Below are positions 11,178-23,703 of a DNA stretch of 64,000 nucleotides, one piece after another. A model generated the notes under the pieces. It worked only from the letters and a program-made list of their open reading frames with translations. It searched no databases and was not told where the DNA came from. This DNA comes from Saccopteryx bilineata. Taxonomy: Eukaryota > Chordata > Mammalia > Chiroptera > Emballonuridae. The stretch spans positions 129,670,522 through 129,734,521 of the forward strand of contig NC_089490.1 in the NCBI RefSeq assembly GCF_036850765.1, written 5' to 3'. The position numbers and the translations under genes were made by a program. Within the stretch, counting starts at the first letter, position 1. Each line of letters opens with the position of its first letter.

Positions 11178-11566
11178 TGAGGGAGGAAGGGCTAAGGGGC
11201 TGACTGAGAAAGTTTGAAAAGTAACAAACTACAGATGTAGCCCTTTTATCAGCTCCCTGGAGTCAACTTGCAACACCAGCAAGGAAAATAGGATATGTGA
11301 ATAGTCAAGGACAGACAGTCCAAACATCCCCTCCTAGAAACACAAAAGTAGTGTAGGTCTGCAGACAGATAAGTCAGGCACTTGTCACACGCCCCTTGCA
11401 TGGACCCTGTAAAAGGTATATAAGATGTAAGAAATCTAACTTCAGGAAGCTCATGCTTTGGTGCTACTAACCTCATGTGTTCTGCTGGTTACTAATAAAT
11501 TCCTCTTCCTCTATTAAGTTGTCTGGAAGTCTATTATCCTCCGTTTGGGTGTCTTTTCCTGCTACA
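11178..11566 (+). repeat. 5' LTR of ERV1
   Basis: It runs from TGAGGGAGGAAGGG to GCTACA, with TG...CA ends. It carries a TATATAAG box near 11417 and an AATAAA near 11492. The same sequence recurs at 24995-25047 plus 27718-28059. The true start may be further left, at TGTAGG (11134), because the 3' copy shares about 24 bp of sequence to the left of 11178. Confidence 0.85.
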
Positions 11567-11572
11567 GATTTT

Positions 11573-11590
11573 TGGTGCATGGGCCAGGAA
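11573..11590 (+). promoter_or_regulatory. tRNA-Gly-like primer-binding site of ERV1
   Basis: The 18 bases TGGTGCATGGGCCAGGAA lie six bases after the LTR end. They match the complement of the mammalian tRNA-Gly 3' end, as I remember it, with two mismatches. That places this provirus with class I elements primed by tRNA-Gly. Confidence 0.7.
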
Positions 11591-11880
11591 GCAAGGAGGA
11601 AAGACGCCCACAATTGTCAGACTTCAGGCACCTCTTTGAGGAGCCCCCAGGAGGTCATGTAGATGTGCCTGCTGAGCATATGCCAGGGATTTGCCCATGT
11701 GGACGCCTCTGTAGAACAGAAGGGGGGATCCCCTTCACTGGTCCCAGCAAGGATCACACAATGGAGGAACGGGAAAATGGGGGCATGCCAGAATCATGAT
11801 AAGGCATGCTGGGCACAGGGTAGTGAGCTGAGGTCCTGCCCCACTGGGCAAAAGGGAGGCCTGATCACCCTCAGAAGTAG

Positions 11881-12036
11881 TGACTGATCACCCTCCACAG
11901 GTTAGGAGTGGTGACTGATCACCCTCCATAGGTGTGGGGAGCAGGCACCATGGGGTAAGAGTGGTGACTCGTCACCCTCCACAGTGTGGGGAGCGGGCCT
12001 CATGAGTTAGGAGTGGTGACTCATCACCCTCCATGG
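11881..12036 (+). repeat. Tandem repeat in the ERV1 leader
   Basis: Four copies of a core TGACTSRTCACCCTCCAYRG begin at about 11881, 11912, 11965 and 12017. They are joined by spacers that contain GTTAGGAGTG- or TGTGGGGAGC-like sequence. The spacing is 31, 53 and 52 bp, so a shorter and a longer unit alternate. It lies between primer site and gag. Confidence 0.85.
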
Positions 12037-12194
12037 GTTGTAGGAGGTTGTATGAAAGAGAGTGAGTATAGAGTGAATGAGACTTACTACAAGAGAGGGT
12101 TCTGACTCTCTCCCACAGGGCCAAAGTGCGTAGTGTCCTCTCCAAATTTCCCTTACCCCTCCCCAGTTCCTTTTCATAGTGACTGGTGTTTGTC

Positions 12195-12895
12195 ATGGGA
12201 GTTATGGGGGTTTCACAAGAAAAACCCACTCCCTTGGCGAGGATGATCAAGAACTTTAAGAAAGGCTTCTCTGGGGATTACCGAGTCACCATGTCCCCAG
12301 GGAAACTGAGAACCTTGTGTGAACTGGACTAGTCCACGTTTGGGGTTGGGAAGCCAGCGGAAGGGAGCTTTGATAGGTCCACTGTTGCAGAAAGTATAGC
12401 AGGTAGTCACTAGAGATCCAGGCCACCCTGACCAGTGTCCCTACATAGACTCTTGGCTCACCCTAGTTTTGCACCCTCCCCCTTGGCTCAGGGCTCAGGC
12501 ATCCCCTGTACTGGTAGTGAAAGCAGGGAAGTGTTCCACCCCACCCAAGAAGCAATTGTCACTTGTCACTACCACTACCAGAAATTTCCATGTCTAATGA
12601 ATCAAAAGGAAGCTCCAGAAATTAGACGGCTTCACAGGGATGAACATTTCCCAACTCCTGGGAGTAGCCAACAAGGTCTATGTCAACGGAGAGGTTGTAG
12701 GCAGGAGGATGAGCACTGAATGAAGAAAAAGGCTGAGCTCAAAGCTGCTGCCCTTCAGCACAAGGGCAAAGGAAAGCCTCCCCCATTTGAAAATGGGAAG
12801 AAGACAGGCAAGGGAAAGAAAGGACAGTCAGGCAGGACCCCCTTGTGGTGTGATCAGTGTGCCATCTACCAGAGAACCGGTCACTGAAAAAATAA
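12195..12895 (+). pseudogene. ERV1 gag remnant
   Basis: An ATG at 12195 opens a matrix-like N-terminus beginning MGVMGVSQEKP, with glycine at position 2 as expected for a myristoylated matrix protein. The phrase SPGKLRTLCELD is typical of class I retroviral matrix as I know it. A TAG at 12330-12332 stops the frame after 45 codons. The rest up to the protease is too broken for domain calls, with short open pieces only. A nucleocapsid knuckle is not evident. No function is expected. Confidence 0.65.
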
Positions 12896-13270
12896 ATGTC
12901 CCAACTGGGACAAGGGGGAGGTGTCCTTGTACCACCTTCAAAGAGGAAGACACTGTTCAATGTAGCTGGGGAGTCCCCTTGGACTGAGGACGACCAGACT
13001 TGGGGGACCCCCGATGAGTGTATAGTCTGTATGATGGTAGGGGGCCAACTGATGGACTTCCTGATTGATACAGGGGCTGAACACTCGGTGGTGACTCAGC
13101 CTGTAGCGCCGCTTTCCACCTGTACAGTGGACATTGTAGGAACCACAGGAAAACAGGCAGGACAGGCATTCTGCCTGCCCCGTAAATGTCCTATAGGAGG
13201 AGGTCATGAGGTTATGCATCAGTTTTGTACATGCCTGACCATCCAGTGCCCCTGCTGGAGCACGATCTAA
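12896..13270 (+). pseudogene. ERV1 protease remnant
   Basis: The frame contains LIDTGAEHSVV, the retroviral aspartic-protease active-site signature, with the DTG triad at about 13067-13075. It is preceded by hydrophobic residues, as in the family. The frame runs into a stop at 13268-13270 before the flap and C-terminal part are complete, so the copy is truncated. Confidence 0.75.
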
Positions 13271-13439
13271 GCAAACTGAGGGCTACTATATCTTTTGCTG
13301 ACAATAGCCAGCTAGACTTGCAGCTGACAAAGCCTAGGCTTGTTCTAACTCTAACTGTCCCTAGAGAGAAGAAATAGAGAACTTTTTCTATCGAGCCTGG
13401 GAAGCCACCCAGTCAGAGGCTCACCCAGAAATGGCCTGG

Positions 13440-14440
13440 AGTATAGGCAGAGGATAATCCTTCATGGCTGGCAATAAATCAAGTGCCAGTATCGATAGAG
13501 TTAAAGCTCAGGGCACTACCTGTCAGCCAAAGACAATACCCAATTCCTAGAGAAGCCTTGGGAAGAATGCAGGTGCATTTACAGAGGCTCAAGGAACATG
13601 GCATTATTATCCTATGCCACTCACCCTGGAATACTCCTTTGCTCCTGTCAGAAAACTGGGAAACAATGATTATCAGCCAGTACAGGACTTGAGAGTTGTG
13701 AGTGAGGCAGCAGTGACTCTGTACCTGACAGTATGAAGCCCCTATGCTCTCCTAAGTCTCCTCCCTGCCCAAGTCTCCTGGTTTACTTGCTTGGACTTGA
13801 AAGACACCTTTAGTATAAGACTGGCTTCTGAAAGCAGGGAGCTGTTGGCCTTCCAATGGGAGGACCCAGCTATAGGGGCAAAGGTGCAGTACACCTAGAC
13901 TAGACTCCCCCAAGGGTTGAAGAAATCCCCTACCATCTTTGGGGAGGCCCTAGCATGTGACCTCTAGTGGTTTCCTGCACAGGACATTGGATATGTCCTC
14001 CTCCAGTATGTGGATGACCTGTTGCTGAGTCAGGAGAAAGGCAAGCAGGATGTGCTCGAGGAACGGAAGAACTTCTATGCCATCTGGAGAAGAACAGATA
14101 CAAGGTCTCAAAGAAGAAGGCCCAGATCTGCCAAAGGCAAGTAAAATACTTGGGATTCATTCTCTAGCAGGGGCAGAGGAGACTAGGGGTAGAACGGAAA
14201 CAGGTTATTCAGAACATTCTGGTCCCCACCACAAGGAGACAAGTTAGAGAGTTCCTTGGTGCAGTAAGATTCTGTCATTTTTAGATTCCCAACTTTACAG
14301 TACTGGCCAAACCCCTCTATGAAGTCACAAAGTGGGGAGAAAAAGATCCCTAGGAGTCAGAACAGGACTGTGCTTTTCAGAGTCTTAAAAAGAAATACAA
14401 GTTGCCCCGGCACTAGGTCTTCCTAACCTAGCAAAACCTT
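13440..14440 (+). pseudogene. ERV1 reverse transcriptase remnant
   Basis: An upstream piece (13483-13692) carries the RT N-terminal motif around PIPREALGRM and HSPWNTPLL. The catalytic YVDD box is at 14007-14018. Frames change between the two and several stops intervene, so no continuous polymerase can be made. The motifs are of gammaretrovirus-like class I type. Confidence 0.8.
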
Positions 14441-15310
14441 TTGTGCTGTACGTCTCAGAGAGGAGCACAGCAGTGGGTGTATTAACCCAGGACTTGGGGT
14501 CACAGCCTAGACCAATAGCTTACCTCTCCAAACAATTGGACGGAGTCGCTGAGGTCTGGTCACTCTGCCTGAGAGCCTTAGCAGCCACAGCAATGGTACA
14601 AGAGGCAGACAAATTGACTTTGGGACGTGAGGTGCAGTTACCTCATGCAGTAGTAACTCTGATGGATGCAAAAGGGTATCATTGGCTCACAAATGCCCAT
14701 CTTACCAAATACCAGAGTTTACTCTGTGAAAACCCAAGGCTGGCAATAGAGGTAACACTTTAAACCCAGAAACGCTGCTCCCAGTGAAGGAGGGAAAACA
14801 GCAGCACAACTGCTTAGAAGTGCTTGACTCCATGTACTCCAGCCAGCCAGACCTGTTAGACCAGCCCACAAGAGACCCAGATTGGGAGCTGCATATAAAT
14901 GGAAGCAGCTCTGTGAACTCACGAGGGGAAAGGCAAGCAGTGTATGCAGTAGTGACTTTAACAGAGACTGGATGCACGACCTCTGCCCCAAGGTACTTCT
15001 GCTCAACAGGCAGAACTGATTGCTCTGACTCAGGCCCTAGAGCTCAGTGAAGGAAAAAGCGCATTTTTTTTTACCAACTCCTGCTTTGTCTTTCTTACTT
15101 TGCAAGTCCATGGGGTTATATATGAGGAAAGAGGGCTCCTGATAGCCGGGAGCAAGGACCTCAAATATCCAGGAGAAATTCTCCAGCTGCTGGACATAGT
15201 CTGGAAGCCAAAACAAGTAGCGGTGATCCGCTGCCGAGGACACCAGAAGGAGGAACGGTAGAAGCCCAGGGAATGCCAGAGCAGATGCAGAGGAAAAGCG
15301 GGCTTCTACC
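14441..15310 (+). pseudogene. ERV1 connection/RNase H remnant
   Basis: Open pieces at 14443-14763 and 14784-15050 carry an RT-connection-like segment (GVLTQDLG, PIAYLSKQLD) and an RNase H start with acidic and Gly/Ser residues (WELHINGSSS). Further downstream a different frame contains GHQKE, which resembles the end of the RNase H fold. Several frame breaks are present. Confidence 0.6.
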
Positions 15311-15489
15311 CTGCCCTACCACAAGGCTACTATAACCCCTCTCGTTCTGTGGGCCCCAGATCTTGCACCCAAATATTCTGAGGGAGAGAAAAGGTAGATA
15401 GAAAAAGAAGGGGCAAAGGAATTAAAGGTGGATGCAACTGCCAGATGGTAGAGTTGTCTTCCCCCACCAGTTGGGACTGGGGGTAGTCC

Positions 15490-16260
15490 AGGCTTTACAC
15501 TGCCACCCATATGGGACAGGAAAAGACAGAAAAACTTCTAGGAAGGTATTTTTACATTCCTCTCCTAGCAACTTCAGCTGAAGGAGTCAGCTTGCGCTGC
15601 CCAACCTGCCGCCAGAACAATGCCAAACAAAGACCCTCAATGCCTCCAAGTATCCAGTCCTATGGGGCAGCCCCCTTTGAGGATGTACAAGTAGACTTCA
15701 CCAAAATGCTCAGAAGCCAAGGCTTCCTGTACTTGTTAATACTAGTATGCACCTACTCAGCATAGGTAGAAGCCTATCCCACCCGGACTCAAAAGGCCAG
15801 AGAAGTAACAAAGGCGCTGCTCAGAGAAGTCATTCCAAGGTTTGGACTGCTACTTCAGATAGGCTCTGACATCGGCCCTGCTTTTACAATTAAGGTGGTA
15901 CAAGAAACAGCACAAGCCTTAGTCATCATCTGGAAGCTTCATGCAGCACACAGACCACAGAGTTCAAGGAAGGTAGAATGCATCAACAGGACTCTATAAT
16001 TAGGGCTTAGCAAGGTATGTCAGGAGACAAATCTTAAATAGGTGCAAGATTTACCTTTAATTCTGTTTAAAATTTGGTGTACCCCATCCAAGAACACTGG
16101 ATACTCACCTTATGAGGTCTTATATAATAGGCCTCCAATATTATGCAGTTTTCCAGGGACCCTGAGAACTAGAAGAAACAGAACTAGACAGACAACTAGA
16201 TGGCCTGTACCATATCCAAGTGCGTGTTGGATAGGGCTCCGATGAGTTTTGTTTGCTCCT
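15490..16260 (+). pseudogene. ERV1 integrase remnant
   Basis: A zinc-binding-like CPTCRQNN is followed by the catalytic-core start DVQVDFTKM and LLILVCTYSA; a TAG at 15763-15765 breaks the frame. The same frame then continues with EAYPTRTQKA and later HAAHRPQSS. More frame damage follows before the C-terminal part near 16100-16250. The order after RNase H is as expected for pol. Confidence 0.75.
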
Positions 16261-16299
16261 GTTCATCTTTTTCCCCCAGGTAACCAGGTATAGATCAAA

Positions 16300-17145
16300 G
16301 ATTGGAATGCAGCACCCTTCCATCCCAAATGAAGACGACACTATGCTGTGATTCTGAACACTCCAACAGCTGTCAAAGTAGAGGGAATACCTGCCAGGGT
16401 TCACCACAGTTGACTGCAGCCAGTGGCTCCTGCAGACACTCTCTCATGGATGGTGCAGATGGATCCCACCAACTCCTACAAGTTGACTCTGAGAAAGACA
16501 ACATGCTCCAACCACAAACTGGAAGCTGGCTAGTCCACGCATAGCAAAACCCTGAGGAACCTTGCCACGGGGCTCCTTGTCATTGGACTCTGGGGAGGGA
16601 GAGGAGCTAGGGAAGAGGACTGTGAACTGTGTATTCATATGACCAAGGAAGGTAAAAATGTCTCCACCACCTTGCTTTTCTATAGCTTCTATGAATGCCA
16701 AGGAACTCAGAAAGGGACTGTACCTATAAACAAACTCAGATGAGAAATGCCACCTACCAAAACAAGTAGGTTAGTGCTAGACTATCTATTAGCAGCAGAA
16801 GGAGAAGTGTGTAGGAAATTCAATCTCACCAATTGTTGTCTGCAGATAAATAACCAGGGCCAGGCAGTTGAAGACTTCATCAAAAAGATGACAAGACCAG
16901 CACATATGTCCATGCAAGTTTGGCATGGATGGGACCTCAACAGCCTTTTTAGGTGATGGTTCTCAGCCTTTAATAGGTATAAAACTTTAATAGGGTAGTT
17001 TTTACTATTCCTAGGAATCTGCCTGTTAAGTCCGTGTTTGCTGCCTCTGTTAAACAGCTTAAAGAGCATTATAAAAGCCACAGAACAGCAATGTACTATG
17101 GCCCATGTATACTTTACCCATCACTATCAGAAAATTCCACAGGGA
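16300..17145 (+). pseudogene. ERV1 envelope remnant, cut by L1 insertion
   Basis: Fragmented surface-protein sequence is followed at 16747-16956 by a transmembrane-subunit-like piece. This piece has a cysteine cluster CRKFNLTNCC, i.e. two adjacent cysteines after a C with seven residues between, one more than the usual CX6CC. Stops bound the piece on both sides. The copy breaks off at the L1 junction near 17145 and a short tail resumes after 24840. It is non-functional. Confidence 0.6.
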
Positions 17146-19752
17146 TTCAAAGATGGCAACGGAGTAGGCAGACATTCTAACTGCCACCTCCCAAAACCAA
17201 ATTGGATTACAACTTAATTTTAGAACAATCATCTTGAGAAACCAACACTGGACTAAACAAAGAGGAGTCTATAACCAAGGATTACAGATGAAGCCACACC
17301 GAGACTGGTAGGAAGAGCTGAGAAGCGGAAAGGGCTGCACTGCTCCCAGGAGTGAGTGGTGGCTGAGGGTCTGGAGGGATTCTCACTTCAGGGAGGGTCA
17401 CCCTGAGAGGTGTTCTCAGCCCCAAGCCTGGAGCCCCAGCCTAGAGATTCAGATCCTAGAAGAGGCGCCCACAAAGCATTTGGCAGTGAAAAGAGCTGGA
17501 TTTCTGTCTGCAAGAAAGAGATGGGGCTATCGGAGATGCAGGCTTTGTCTTAAAGGGCCTGCACAAAGGATCTCATTCACAGCCAATTATCTGAGGCTCT
17601 GTTGGAGAGAGAGCTGAGAGGACTAAAGTTGCATGAGGACAGTGTAAAGTTAGAGGGCCAAGGAGAGACACTGTGGGGGATGGCCACCAGAACCCCCGTG
17701 CTGAGTCATTCTCCAGAACTGTAGTTGCCAGCTTTCTTGGGTGGAACAGTCCCCTCTGAGTGGCACCAGCTTGGGGAGAAGCAACTGTTCCACCCTCAGA
17801 ACTCATAGCGACTAGGTCATGCTGAGAAGCCAGGAGGCAGAGGTGCGTCAGTGACTCAGTTCTGTGGTGTTGAGGCTGGAGTTTTTCCCCACCCCTCCAC
17901 TCTTCTGAGTCTAAGACTGATAATTCCACCCCACAGGAGACTTAGTAGAAACTGTCCAGAGTGCAGGCAGACCACACCTCTGGGTTTCAGAGGCCACACC
18001 CACCAGACTCCTGGGGCCACACCCTACTGAGGTCTGTAAAAAAGGTCTAAATAGACTGACACCTGGGGCCAGTGGGACAGAGCCACACCCACTGCCCTTT
18101 CTAATCCCTGAATTGCCACAGGCTTCAGACACTAGCAGAGGTTTTCTCAGTGGCTGAACCCAACAAGCAGCCAGCAAGCAGATTGACGCTGCAGGAGGCA
18201 AGACTCAGGGAACCTGGACCTTTTAAGTGGACCTTCCTCTAGGACCAGAGTGGGTAAAAGCCAGCCTACGTGTGCAGTTGGTATTTACATGTGCACCTGG
18301 GCCCAGCAGAGGCAGCCACAAACTCTGGATTGCTTGTAGCTTCAAGAAGGTTGCTGAGGGCCAGTCATGGCCAGGGTCTCTCACTGGTCTGCACCAGGTT
18401 CCTGCCTGGGAGGCCCAGGGCTGACACATCCAGTAGCCAGCTGTGGAGAGCATCAGTTCAGGGCCTAACAACCCTTGCTAGAGTGGTATCCAAAGGAAGG
18501 GCTCCTCACACCTGGCCCAGCTGAGGCGAATTTTGCTCTCTGTGATCAGCACCTGCACAGCAGCTCATGTGCATTGGATAGGATGAAGCTACACAGTCAG
18601 CTGGCCTGGGTGCTGGATATCCTACCCTGCTGGGGTAGATTCTACCTGGGGAAGGGAGAGAGGCTTGGAGCATGGACATTTAAAGTGTGGGTCCCTGTGA
18701 GCATATTGTTGGATCTGGTTGAGGGGCTTAACCACTTTCTGGGGGGGGGGCCATCGTCAGTCCAAGGAAAGGACTCTCTCATCTTTCTCCCTGAGACCAG
18801 GTTCTCACCAGCTGTAAGAACAACTGCACAGAGACTGTTGGCCCCACTTCAATCTAAATCCACTGCACACTTTGTGGAGAAATAAAATTTGACTATCCAA
18901 CAGTGACCGAGGGAGTAGGCTCTGGAGTAGGGGCCAGATTCCCTGTACTGAGCTACTAATGAAGAGACCCCTGAAGTAGGGGTTCCCACTAACATTGTAT
19001 TCTCAACCTCAGCTGCCCTAATACAACAAGCTTGAAACCTGCAGAGAAGTTGGTTGGGTGAGGTCAGACCAGGCCAACAATATAGTCTTTCTACAGAAGA
19101 CTCTGTGGGAAGACCAGGCAGCTGCAAGAGGAGGTGGAGCAGCTAAAAAGTGGGGGCAAATCGTATGGAGCTTGGGGATTTTACAGAGCTGCTCTTATCT
19201 CTAAGCAGGAGGAAGCTGATCCTTATACACAGGTTGGCCCCTCCCACACTACCCAGGCACAGAAAATGCAGACACAGACAGCAAAAGAGAAGTAGCTGCA
19301 GACAAGTAGCCCACAGCAGGTTACAAGCAACAGCTGATGCCAAATCAAGATCTAGAACCAGCACAACTGATAGTGGGTGACAGACAGCACCAACCCTAGA
19401 TACAGCTAGCTACATAAGCAGCATGCCCAAAGAAGGAATCTAGCAGGCACCAGACACCGTGGAGAATAAATACACCCGACAAATCAGACATTGCACAGTG
19501 TGTAAATCACATAATCAAAGTTGTCCCTAGAGCCAGCCAGCCTAAAAGAATAACTATACCCATAAAATAACCAACTGCATTTAATACAGACAACAGGAGG
19601 GAAAATAGTACTCTCAAGAAGCATTCCTAAAACAAGAAAAACAGATGGCCTGGAGGTCAGTACCACCGAGACCATCTTCCTCATAAAGACACCACAAAAC
19701 GTTCAAAGTCAGAAAGCGCTACCTAAAACACAGACAAAATTGGCAAAGAAAT

Positions 19753-20650
19753 GTGACCCAAATGAATCAACAGGAGAAATCACCAGAAAAAGAACTAAAT
19801 GAAATGGAAGTAACCAAACGACCAGATGCAGAGTTTAACATAATAATTTTCAGGGTGCTCAAGGATCTTAGAGCAACAATGGATGGACATAATAAACATC
19901 TAAATAAAGAGATTTCAAACATCAAAAAAGGACATGGAAATCGTAAAAAAGAACCAGTCAGAAATGACAAATACAATATCAAATAAAGGTGCCACTGAAA
20001 GGAATCAACAGCAGGCTGGATGAAGCAGAGGACTGAATCAATGATTTAGAAGACAAGATAAACATAAGCACAGAAGTAGAGCAGCAAAATGAAAAGAGGC
20101 TTAAAAAGACTGAGGAAATTCTAAGAAACCTCTGTGACAATATGAAGAGAAACAACATCTGCATCATAGGGGTTCCTGAAGGAGAAGAGAATGAACAAGG
20201 GATAGAGAACCTGTTTGAAGAAACTATAGCTGAAAATTTCCCTAATTGGTGAAGGAAAAAGTCACACAAGTTCAAGAAGCTAAAAGAGTCCCATTAAAGA
20301 GGAACCCAAGGAAGTCTACACCAAGACATATCATAATTAAAATGCTAAAGTTAAGAGACAAAGAAAGAATACTAAAAGCTGCAAGAGAAAAGCAGTTAAT
20401 TATCTACAGAGGAGCCCCCATTAGGATGACATCTGGCTTCTCAACAGAAACACTTGAGGCCAGAAGAGATTGGCAAGAAATATTCAAAGTGATGCAAAAC
20501 AAGAACCTATAACCAAGACTATTTTATCCAGCAAAGCTATCATTTAAAATTAAAAGAGAAATAAAAAACTTTCCAGACAAAAAAAAAAAAACCTAAGAAA
20601 TTCATTACTACCAAACCAGTACTGCAAGAAATGTTAAGGGACCTGCTATA
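19753..20650 (+). pseudogene. L1-B ORF1 remnant
   Basis: The start at 19753 gives a charged helical N-terminus (NQQEKSPEKELNEMEV). A frame break around 19984 and others follow. The C-terminal nucleic-acid-binding part is recognisable at 20246-20512, with TPRHIIIKMLKLRDKERILK and FSTETLEARRDWQ. ORF1 proteins are trimeric RNA-binding chaperones; this one cannot be translated as a whole. Confidence 0.8.
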
Positions 20651-21620
20651 AAAAGTCTAAAGGAAAAAAATAAAAAAAAATTGAGAAAAAGAGGAATGTA
20701 GATTTAAAGAGTAAAATGGCAATAAATAAGTACATGTCAATAATAACCTTAAATGTAAATGGATTAAATGCTCCAATTAAAACACATAGGGAAGCTGTAT
20801 GGATAAAAAAAAATCTAGGACCTGGACATATGCTGTCTACAAGAGACCAACCTCAGAACAAAAGATACACATAGGCTGAAAGTGAAGGGATGAAATAAAG
20901 TATTTCACAAAAATGGAAATGAAAAGAAAGCTGGGGTAGCAATATTTATATCTGACAAAATAGATTTTAAAACAAAATAGTAAGGGATAAAAAAGGTCAC
21001 TACATAATGATAAAGGTGACAATACAACAGGAGAATATAACCATTGTAAATATCTATGCACCTAATATAGGAGCACCTAAATATATAAAGCAGATTTTGA
21101 TGGACATAAAGGGCAAGATCAACAGCAAGGCTATAATTGTAGGGAATTTTATTACCTAAGATCAATGAATAGATCCTCCAGACAGAAAATTAACAAAGAA
21201 ACAGTGGCCTTAAATGACACACTAGATCAACTGGATTTAATTTATGTCTTCAGAACCTTTCACCCCCAAACAGCAGAATATACATTCTTTTCAAGTGCTC
21301 ATGGTACATTCTCTAGGATAGACCACATGTTAGGACATAAAAGAAGTCTCAATAAAGTTAAGAAGATTGAAATCATATCAAGCATCTTCTCTGATCACAA
21401 TGACATGAAACTAGAAATCAACTACAATAGAAAAAATGAAAAACATTCAAACACTTGGAAACTAAATAGCATGTTATTAAATAACAAATGGGTTAACAAT
21501 GAGATCAAGGAAGAAATAAAAAAATTTCCTTGAAACAAATAAAAATAAACATAAAAACAACTCAAAATTTATGGGACACAGCACAAGCAGTCCTGAGAGA
21601 GAAGTTCATAGCATTATAGG

Positions 21621-22063
21621 TGTTACATCCCAGGAGACAGGCCACAGCAGACACAAAGTAAATTTTATAAGTTTTATTGTAAACCTGTGCAGGGGCTGCA
21701 GGCAACCCACGCAAGGGAGCACTGCAGCCCCGCAAACCTGCGCAGGGACTGCAGGCAACCCACGCAAGGGAGCACTGCAGCCCCGAGCTTCTAAACTGGC
21801 TCCTTTTTATAGGGTGGCTATCTAGGCTGAGCAAGCATTATACAGAAGCAGATGTGGCTGTTAGCTATTCTCTAGGGAGGTCGTGTGCAGCAACGGGGGG
21901 ATATAGCTCAGTGGAGAATTTCAAACATAAACTTCTGATAAGGGTCTCTGACTCATCTGAACTCTTTGTTCTCGGCCTCACAAGGGCCCTATCAGCACTC
22001 CCTGTTCCTTCAATAGTTACACTCTTGGCAGCCCCAGCATATTAGCACTCCCTGAATCTAACA
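21621..22063 (-). mobile_element. Solo LTR inside L1-B
   Basis: Read on the minus strand it starts TGTTAGATTCAGGG, has a TATAAAAAGG box and an AATAAA signal, and ends ATGTAACA, so it has TG...CA ends. It is flanked by a 5-bp duplication ATAGG (21616-21620 and 22064-22068). The uninterrupted L1 sequence at the same site is visible in the related fragment at about 30850, which confirms the insertion. No internal retroviral sequence remains, so it formed by LTR-LTR recombination. I did not identify the family. Confidence 0.88.
21681..21786. repeat. Two 53-bp tandem repeats in the solo LTR
   Basis: Two adjacent units (21681-21733 and 21734-21786) differ at only a few positions. Each contains GCAGGCAACCCACGCAAGGG and ends in GCAGCCCCG. 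They sit just downstream of the LTR's TATA box, in its R or leader-like region. Confidence 0.9.
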
Positions 22064-23380
22064 ATAGGCAGATCTTAAGAAGCAAGTAAAAGATCAAATA
22101 AACAACTTAATCCTGCATCTAAACAAACTAAAAAAAGAACAAATAAAGCCCAGAGGAAGTAGATGGTAGTAAATGATAAAGATCAGAGTGGAAATAAATG
22201 ACATAGAGGCTAAAATAAGAAACAATAAAAAGATCAATGAAACCAAGAGCTGGTTCTTTGAAAACATACACAAGATCAACCAACCTTTAACTAGGCTCCT
22301 CAAGAAAAAAGAGAGAGGACTGAAGTAAATAAAATTAGAAATGAAAGGGGAGAAGTAATAACTGACACCGCAGAAATACAAAGGGTTGTAAGAAAATACT
22401 ATGAAGATCTGTATGCCAAAACTTGGATAATGTAGATGAAACGGATAAATTCCTAGAAACATACAATCTTCTGAAACTCAATCTGGAAGAATCAGAAAAC
22501 CTAAACGACCAATTATAACAAATGAAATTGAAACAGTTACAAAAAACCTCCCACCAAACAAAAGTCCTGGACCAGATGGCTTCACAGGCGAACTTTACCA
22601 AATATTCAAAGAGGAACTAACACTTATCCTTCTCAAGTTATTTCATATCATTCAAGAGGAAGGAAGACTTCTCAGTTCCATTTATAAGGCAAGCATGATC
22701 CTCATTCTAAAACCAGGTAAAGACACTACAAAGAAAGAAAACTATAGGCCAATATCCCTGATAAACTTAAATACTAACATTCTCAACAAAATATTAGCAA
22801 ACTGAATCCAGCAATACATGAAAAAAGTCATACATCATGATCAAGTGGGATTTATTCTGGGGAGGCAAGGCTGGTACAATATTTGCAAATCAATCAATGT
22901 GATTCATCACATAAACAAAAGGAAGGACAAAAACCACATGATAATATCAATAGATGCAGATAAAGCATTTGATAAAATCCAGCACCCATTCATGATCAAA
23001 ACTCTCAGCAAAGTGGGACTACAAGGAACATACTTCAACATAATAAAGGCCATCTATAACAAACTTACAACCAACATCATACTCAATGGGCAAAAATTAA
23101 AAACAATCTCCTTAAGATCAAAAACAAGGCAGGGGTGTCTTCTTTCACCACTCTTATTGAACATAGTTTGGGAAGTCCTAGCCACAGCAATCAGACAAAA
23201 AAATAAATAAATAAAAGGCATCCAAATTAGAAAAGAAGAAGTAAAACTATCATTATTTGCTGATGACATGATACTGTACATAGAAAACCCTAAAGTCTCA
23301 GTCAAAAAACTAGTAGACCTGAAAATGAATTTGACAAGGTAGCAGGATATAAAATTAATACTCAAAAATCAGTGGCATTT

Positions 23381-23703
23381 TTTTGTTTGTTTTGTGACAG
23401 ACAAAGAGAGACAGAGAGAGGGACAGATAGGGACAGACAGACAGGAAGAGAGAGAGATTAGAAGCATCAGTTCTTTGTTGCAGCACCTTACTTGTTCATT
23501 GATTGCTTTCTCATGTGTACCTTGACTGGGGGTTATAGCAGAGCCAGTGACCCCTTGCTCAAGCCAGTGACCTTGGGCTCAAGCTGGTGAGCCTTGCTCA
23601 AACCAGATGAGCCCACGCTCAACCTGGTGATTACAGGATTTCAAACCTGTGTCCTCTGCATCACAGTCTGATGCTCTATCCACTGCACCATCACTGGGTC
23701 AGG
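23381..23703 (-). mobile_element. Ves-type SINE inside L1-B ORF2
   Basis: An antisense copy of the second SINE type carries repeated GCTCAAGCCAGTGACC-like phrases and a TTGTTCATTGATTGCTTTCT block, ending at a tRNA-like head. The duplication AATCAGTGGCATTTTT and AATCAATGGCATTTTT flanks it. It interrupts the reverse transcriptase region of L1-B. Confidence 0.9.

Noticed and set aside
17573..18885. Several overlapping open frames in a GC-richer block
   Set aside because: They lie in the 5'UTR of L1-B, which is GC-rich and non-coding.
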